Below are positions 59,276 to 64,000 of a stretch of 64,000 nt of DNA, one piece after another (position 1 is the first letter of the stretch; the number at the start of each line of letters is the position of its first letter). Below the pieces are notes generated by a model. It was not told the DNA's origin. It made no database searches and saw nothing but the letters and a program-made list of their open reading frames with translations. Source of the stretch: an uncultured Clostridia bacterium (GTDB lineage Bacteria; Bacillota; Clostridia; Oscillospirales; Ruminococcaceae); assembly GCA_947626755.1 (NCBI GenBank), contig CANQTP010000001.1, forward strand, positions 62,001 to 126,000. The letters run 5' to 3'. Position numbers and translations under genes: made by a program.

Positions 59276-59304
59276 TTGACAATATTGCTTAAATATGGTA
59301 TAAT
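59276..59304 (+). promoter_or_regulatory. Consensus sigma-A promoter of the cyclase gene
   Basis: TTGACA (59276-59281), 17 nt, TATAAT (59299-59304), 38 nt before the start codon. Confidence 0.88.
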
Positions 59305-59342
59305 AAAATGGTTTATATTCATTTTTAGCAAGAGGCGGTCTT

Positions 59343-61208
59343 ATGAACGAAAAAAGAGAGTTCATAAATACAACGATCATTTCTATATTGTTTGCTGCAG
59401 CCGCTTTTGCGGCGGTGTGGTACGGTCTCCTTTCCGAAGCAGACAAGGCGGCTGAAGATATTCTGTACCATCACCCTGACGGCACTTCCGCAAAGATCAA
59501 GATAATCAAGATAGACGAGCAGGCTATGAGCGAACTCGGCGACTATGAGGACTGGGACAGAGGCGTTTATGCCGATCTGGTGGAAAAACTCTGCGTTTCC
59601 GATGATGTAAAGCCTGCGGTAATAGGTTTTGATGTGCTTTTTGGCAACGACAGCGGCAGTGATGAGGATAAACGCTTTGCGGAAGCCTGCAAAAAGCACG
59701 GGAATGTGGTATGCGCTTTCAGTTACGTTTTTGAACGGGAACTTGTCTCGGAAGATGATGGCAAAGTCAGAGTTGACAATCTTTCCGTTGTGGATACTGT
59801 AAAACCTTATCCCGCACTTTTTGAAGTTACAAGTCATGGCTTTGCCAATGCGCTTATGGATAAAGATGATGGTTTTATAAGAAGTTCATTTCTGTACTTC
59901 CCGCCCGAACCTTCGGGCGATGATCTCGAATTCAGCTTAAATGCGGAAATATATAAGAAATATGCTGCGGTAAGCGGCATTGTGCCTGAATTCCCATACA
60001 ACATGGAAAAGGCGTCGTTTGCTTTCCGATACAGCGGCAGAAGCGGAGATTATGAAAATGTTTCCATTTCTGATGTTATAAACGGACGCGTGCCTGCGGA
60101 AGCATTTGACGATTGTATAGTTCTTGTGGGAGCATATGCGGCGGGAATGATGGACGCATATTACGTTCCTGTGGACAGAAGCCGCCAGATGTACGGAGTG
60201 GAAATTCATGCCAATGCGATACAGGCGCTTCTGGAAGGGAAATACATATACAGTATCCCTGTTTGGCTTTCGTCTGCAAGCGCGGCAATAATAGTTTTTG
60301 TGCTGTCGTTCTGCTGCTATAATATTTCAGTCGGAAAAGTCGTTGCGATCTGCCTTTCGACTGCCGCTGCCAAGACGATAACAGGGTACCTCATTTTCAG
60401 CGGATTGCTGACAGGCATAGGTTATTCGGGAAATGTAATTATTGTACCGATATTTTCCGCAATAATAATGATATACTACACGGCGATGCATTACTACAGG
60501 GCAAGTTCCGCAAAGCGAAGCATTGAACGGGCTTTCATGAAATATGTTGCTCCGCAGGTCGTAAAGGAAATAGCAGGAAAAGGCACTTACGAACTTTACC
60601 TTGGCGGAGAAGCAAGGGATATTGCCGTTCTGTTTGTGGATATACGCGGTTTTACATCGCTTTCGGAAAATCTGGAGCCAAAACAGATAGTTGAAGTCCT
60701 GAATTCATACTTCAAACTTGTTACAGGCTGTATTTTCAAATACGGCGGCACTCTGGACAAATTCATAGGTGACGCGGCAATGGCGTTTTTCAATGCGCCG
60801 TTCGATTCGGAGGACTATATTTACAAAGCCGTCTGTACGGCGATGGACATTGTAAAAGGCGGAGATGCTCTGGGAAAAGAACTTCAGGAGCGTTTCGGCA
60901 AAAGCATAGGTTTCGGCGTGGGCGTAAACTGCGGATCCGCTGTTGTGGGAAACATCGGCTGCGATTTCAGAATGGATTACACGGCTATAGGCGACACGGT
61001 AAACACTGCCGAACGCCTTGAAGCCAACGCCCCGAAAGGCAACATTTACATAAGCAGTGAGGTTTACGAACATTTAAAAGGACGTATTACCGCGGACGAA
61101 GTGGGAGAGATACCTCTTAAAGGAAAGTCAAAAAGCGTATTTGTATATTCGGTCACAGGAATCAATACCGATGAGACCGATCAGGCAGAAATGGCCGTAT
61201 CAGAATAA
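59343..61208 (+). CDS. CHASE2-domain class III adenylate cyclase
   Basis: A 621-residue membrane receptor cyclase. One N-terminal helix (about 12-28), an extracellular CHASE2 domain (about 35-295; IKIIKIDEQAMSELGDYEDW, VIGFDVLFGNDSG, DCIVLVGAYAAGMMDAYYVP), three more helices (about 300-375) and a cytoplasmic class III cyclase domain (about 420-600). Metal Asp residues lie in VLFVDIRGF (about 432) and FIGDAAMAFF (about 476). The Lys of TLDKFIGD and the Asp of MDYTAIGD form the ATP-selecting pair, and NTAERLE gives the transition-state Asn and Arg, so it should be an active adenylate cyclase. The downstream FecR-type gene is 23 nt away, a recurrent pairing. Confidence 0.93.
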   Translation: MNEKREFINTTIISILFAAAAFAAVWYGLLSEADKAAEDILYHHPDGTSAKIKIIKIDEQAMSELGDYEDWDRGVYADLVEKLCVSDDVKPAVIGFDVLFGNDSGSDEDKRFAEACKKHGNVVCAFSYVFERELVSEDDGKVRVDNLSVVDTVKPYPALFEVTSHGFANALMDKDDGFIRSSFLYFPPEPSGDDLEFSLNAEIYKKYAAVSGIVPEFPYNMEKASFAFRYSGRSGDYENVSISDVINGRVPAEAFDDCIVLVGAYAAGMMDAYYVPVDRSRQMYGVEIHANAIQALLEGKYIYSIPVWLSSASAAIIVFVLSFCCYNISVGKVVAICLSTAAAKTITGYLIFSGLLTGIGYSGNVIIVPIFSAIIMIYYTAMHYYRASSAKRSIERAFMKYVAPQVVKEIAGKGTYELYLGGEARDIAVLFVDIRGFTSLSENLEPKQIVEVLNSYFKLVTGCIFKYGGTLDKFIGDAAMAFFNAPFDSEDYIYKAVCTAMDIVKGGDALGKELQERFGKSIGFGVGVNCGSAVVGNIGCDFRMDYTAIGDTVNTAERLEANAPKGNIYISSEVYEHLKGRITADEVGEIPLKGKSKSVFVYSVTGINTDETDQAEMAVSE

Positions 61209-61231
61209 TTTCAGGAAAGGTGATAACTGAA

Positions 61232-64000
61232 ATGGGAAATTTCCTTAAAACGGTAAAGGGTAAAATAATTATTGCAGCCGCTGCTTTAGCAATAATACTT
61301 ATAGCGGTGCTGATGTTTTCCGCTTTTAACGCCGAGAAAGGCTATCGGAGCATAAGCGTTTCTGAAATTGTCGGAAATGTTATGACAGAAAATAACGGGA
61401 AAAAGTATGAGGCGTATAAGAATATGCGTCTTGAAGGCGGGTATGCACTTACCACAGATTCGGACAGCTATACAAGAATGATACTTGATGATGACAAGTA
61501 TGTAAAACTTGAACAGCTCAGCCGTGCCGTTTTCGAGGATCTTGGAAATAAAAACAGGCGTCGTACATCTATCCGTCTGGAAAACGGCGTTCTTACAAAT
61601 GAACTTGTTTCTCCTCTCAGAGATGATGAGAGTTATGTAATAAATACTCCTAACGCAGTGCTTGCGGTCAGGGGAACGTTTTTCAAGGTGGAAGTAAGAT
61701 ATGACGAAAGCGGAGAAGCGTTTACCGATGTATATACATACGGAGGAACCGTTGCTTGTAAGCGTGTAATGCCTGACGGTACTGTAGTAGATGAAGATGT
61801 CCTTATCAATTCGGGATATAAAGCCTGCATAAAAATGGACGAGATCATTACGGTATATGTTGAAGAAGTCATTGAATATGCCGAAGGGGAAACCGAAAAT
61901 GATGATGGGGTAAAAGAGGAGATCCATGATAATGTGGATCCCATAGAACTTTCCGATATAAGCGACAGTGATCTTGTAGACATTTATAATGCTTCAAAGA
62001 ACGGGCATAAAATGTTTATTGATACTGCGGACTTCTGGAATGAGATAGTTGCAAGAGGAATTGACCTCAGCGAATATCATTCCGCATATGACGGCGGAGA
62101 AATAGCGCCTTATGATGATACATATATTCCCGATACTCAGGAAACAAGCGGGGAACAGGGTGAAGAGCCTGCAAGCGGGATCGACAATGACGCTCAGAGC
62201 GCGGAAGAAAGTTCCGACGACAGTGACGAAGAGATCCTTTCCGATGAGGACGAGGCGGAAGAGGACAGCGAAGCCGCAGAGAATGATGAAAACACCGTTT
62301 CAGATATGGAAGACAGCAATGACGACGGCGAAGATAACGGCGGGACAGGTGTCGGCTCTTATGCTCCGCAAAATAACGGAGCAAGCACAGACGACGGCAG
62401 CGGTCAGAATACTGCCGATGAAGGCGAACAAAATGATAAAAGCGATGTAAATGATGAAAACGACAGCGAAGATGAGGAAAACGGCAGTGAAGATGAAGAA
62501 AATGACAGCGAAGACGAAGAAAACGACAGTGAAGAAGATGATAACAGCGATGAAGCCGCAGACAGCAGCACAGAGGATCGGGAAAGCGATAAAGACAACA
62601 GCGGAAAGACTGCGGCAGTCATTCCCTATTACGGCGGAAATATAAACACGGGCGGAAACACAAACACGGCTGAAGATACAGATAAAGACACGGACACAGA
62701 TAATGATGAGGACACAGATAAAGACGAGGAAACAGACACGGATAAAGACGAGGAGATCGGCGGCATTGAGATAAACGATACAAATTTCCCCGATGATGTA
62801 TTCAGGAACTATATTTCCGCAAGCTTTGACTCCGACAGCAACGGCTATCTCTCCGACAGTGAGATCGAAGCGGCAACAAGGATCAATGTCAGCGGAACCG
62901 TTTCTGAAGATGGAAATATAACATCATTGCAGGGAACAGAACATTTTAAATATCTCCGTGCATTGAATTGCAGGTATAATTCCGGACTTGCAAGCCTTGA
63001 TCTTAGCGGAAATGCAGATCTTTATAATCTTGATGTAAGTTTTACGGGCATAGAAAGTATTGACTTAAGCGGCAATACGGCTCTGGGGTATCTGTATTGC
63101 AATGATACAGATATGACAAGCCTTGATATAAGAACAAATACAGCATTAGTATATCTGTATTGCAGTAATATCGGCATATCAAGTCTTGATGTTGGCAGCA
63201 ACACGGCTTTGACAGATCTGAACTGCGATAATTGCGGTCTTGCTTATGTTGATCTGAGCAATAACCCGGGTATAACAACATTTTCGGCAAGCGGAAACAA
63301 ATATTCCGTGACTGTAACAGACGGCAATTTTGATACAAATACAATTGCGGGATTTGATATTAAAAAAGTTTCGGAACTGAAAGGCGCGGAGATAGGCGAG
63401 GACGGTGTTCTTACAGAAATTAAAGAGGGTACAGCGGAAATAACCTACACTTATGATTGCGGCAGCGGCAAATCGGCAGTATTTACTTTAGTTCCCGATG
63501 CAATCAGCACATTTGCGCCGGAGTTTGACGGAACCATCTATCTGGATAACGGCTCTGTTACCATAACGGAAACAGGATTTACTCAGGGTGACTCTGCCGA
63601 GGAAACTCCATACACAGGCGATTACACAATCACACAGAAAGACAGCGGTACAGCGGCAGAAGCTTCTGTAACCGTTGTAAGCGGCAAGCATAATATCACA
63701 ATGGACGGAGTCAACATTTCTTCCGAAAACGATGCATTTACGGTGGGAAAGAAAGCTGATTTAATTATCAGCGGCGGTGAAAACACAAATATCATAAGCG
63801 GTTTGAAAAATGTGATCTATAATGATGGAAAGATCGCTTTAAGCAGCGGTAAATTCCATCTTTCAGCAAATTCAGCCGATAATACTGTTGAGACCGCAGC
63901 TATATATAATAATGGTACGCTGAAAATAAACGGAAACACCGAAATAAACGCAGAAACGACTGAGAATGACGGCAATGCAAGCGGATTTATAAACAACAGC
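61232..64000 (+). CDS. Large FecR/LRR surface protein, partial at the window edge
   Basis: At least 923 residues; no stop before the edge. Order: transmembrane helix (about 10-30); FecR-type domain (about 35-190; VLAVRGTFFKVEV at about 143-155); a very acidic Asp/Glu/Ser/Asn linker with DENDSEDEEN-like repeats (about 290-510). Next comes an EF-hand-like loop DSDSNGYLSDSEIE (about 532-545), then four to five leucine-rich repeats with LDLSGN/LDIRTN and L-YLYCN steps (about 575-690). A beta-helix-like domain (GKHNITMDGVNISSENDAFT, from about 820) resembles the Cthe_2159 carbohydrate-binding type. It follows the cyclase by 23 nt and is probably the wall- or polysaccharide-binding partner that informs it. 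Confidence 0.85.
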   Translation, partial: MGNFLKTVKGKIIIAAAALAIILIAVLMFSAFNAEKGYRSISVSEIVGNVMTENNGKKYEAYKNMRLEGGYALTTDSDSYTRMILDDDKYVKLEQLSRAVFEDLGNKNRRRTSIRLENGVLTNELVSPLRDDESYVINTPNAVLAVRGTFFKVEVRYDESGEAFTDVYTYGGTVACKRVMPDGTVVDEDVLINSGYKACIKMDEIITVYVEEVIEYAEGETENDDGVKEEIHDNVDPIELSDISDSDLVDIYNASKNGHKMFIDTADFWNEIVARGIDLSEYHSAYDGGEIAPYDDTYIPDTQETSGEQGEEPASGIDNDAQSAEESSDDSDEEILSDEDEAEEDSEAAENDENTVSDMEDSNDDGEDNGGTGVGSYAPQNNGASTDDGSGQNTADEGEQNDKSDVNDENDSEDEENGSEDEENDSEDEENDSEEDDNSDEAADSSTEDRESDKDNSGKTAAVIPYYGGNINTGGNTNTAEDTDKDTDTDNDEDTDKDEETDTDKDEEIGGIEINDTNFPDDVFRNYISASFDSDSNGYLSDSEIEAATRINVSGTVSEDGNITSLQGTEHFKYLRALNCRYNSGLASLDLSGNADLYNLDVSFTGIESIDLSGNTALGYLYCNDTDMTSLDIRTNTALVYLYCSNIGISSLDVGSNTALTDLNCDNCGLAYVDLSNNPGITTFSASGNKYSVTVTDGNFDTNTIAGFDIKKVSELKGAEIGEDGVLTEIKEGTAEITYTYDCGSGKSAVFTLVPDAISTFAPEFDGTIYLDNGSVTITETGFTQGDSAEETPYTGDYTITQKDSGTAAEASVTVVSGKHNITMDGVNISSENDAFTVGKKADLIISGGENTNIISGLKNVIYNDGKIALSSGKFHLSANSADNTVETAAIYNNGTLKINGNTEINAETTENDGNASGFINNS

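Noticed and set aside
62400-62580. CRISPR-like or tandem DNA repeats in the FecR protein gene
   Set aside because: They are degenerate codon repeats for an Asp/Glu/Ser/Asn linker in one open frame, with no spacer structure.

Overview
The window looks like chromosome of an anaerobic, motile, potentially endospore-forming member of the Clostridia, most likely Oscillospiraceae/Ruminococcus-like. Support: a TepA-UppP-FtsK/SpoIIIE start, SpoIIID, a Bacillota-type late flagellar operon (flgM-flgN-flgK-flgL-DUF6470-fliW-csrA-fliD-fliS-fliT), a TPP-riboswitch ThiT gene, a [FeFe]-hydrogenase-like sensor, a GH5 cellulase and a GH31 glycosidase. No prophage, insertion sequence or CRISPR array was seen.

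Layout. 1-9.8 kb: housekeeping block on + (tepA end, uppP, ftsK, a small membrane gene behind a structured leader, YgiQ radical SAM, metallo-beta-lactamase (MBL) hydrolase plus DUF3006, RpiR regulator, flavoprotein). 9.9-15.2 kb: YafQ-type toxin/antitoxin, spoIIID, an MBL hydrolase, thiT with TPP riboswitch, GH31 enzyme, Cys-rich protein. 15.3-28.5 kb: a hydrogenase-like/chemoreceptor fusion, then a locus mixing MacAB-like export parts (ATPase, very long HlyD adaptor, MacB-core membrane protein) with two sugar-importer permeases and two large lipoproteins that join a propeller-like domain to a solute-binding domain. 28.7-36.6 kb: orphan VapB-type antitoxin, Uma2 nuclease-fold protein, a secreted surface protein, GH5 lipoprotein, heterodimeric ABC exporter. 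36.8-43.7 kb on -: ilvD, small hypotheticals, and a manA-MATE-glucokinase operon. 43.9-55.4 kb: VanY-like carboxypeptidase and the flagellar operon behind a textbook sigma-D promoter. 55.4-64 kb: tRNA-Arg(CCG), TetR/CPBP pair, a broken GGDEF gene, XRE/SLOG divergent pair, CHASE2 adenylate cyclase with a large FecR/LRR protein running off the edge.

The two most unusual signals are non-coding. (1) Between fliD and fliS lies an array of eight ANGGA motifs at about 19-nt spacing (12-20), most in the loops of short GC stems. This is the architecture of CsrB/RsmZ-type CsrA-sequestering RNAs, and it sits directly after fliW-csrA-fliD. (2) A family of about 110-215-nt repeats sits at gene 3' ends (five copies). 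Each has a small GC hairpin, a conserved core and a Rho-independent terminator, with compensatory changes in the hairpins. In several copies the repeat supplies the stop codon and last residues of the neighbouring gene.

Coding starts were chosen by Shine-Dalgarno (SD) spacing, so several genes are shorter than their maximal open frames. All family assignments are from reading motifs by eye; no database search was run.
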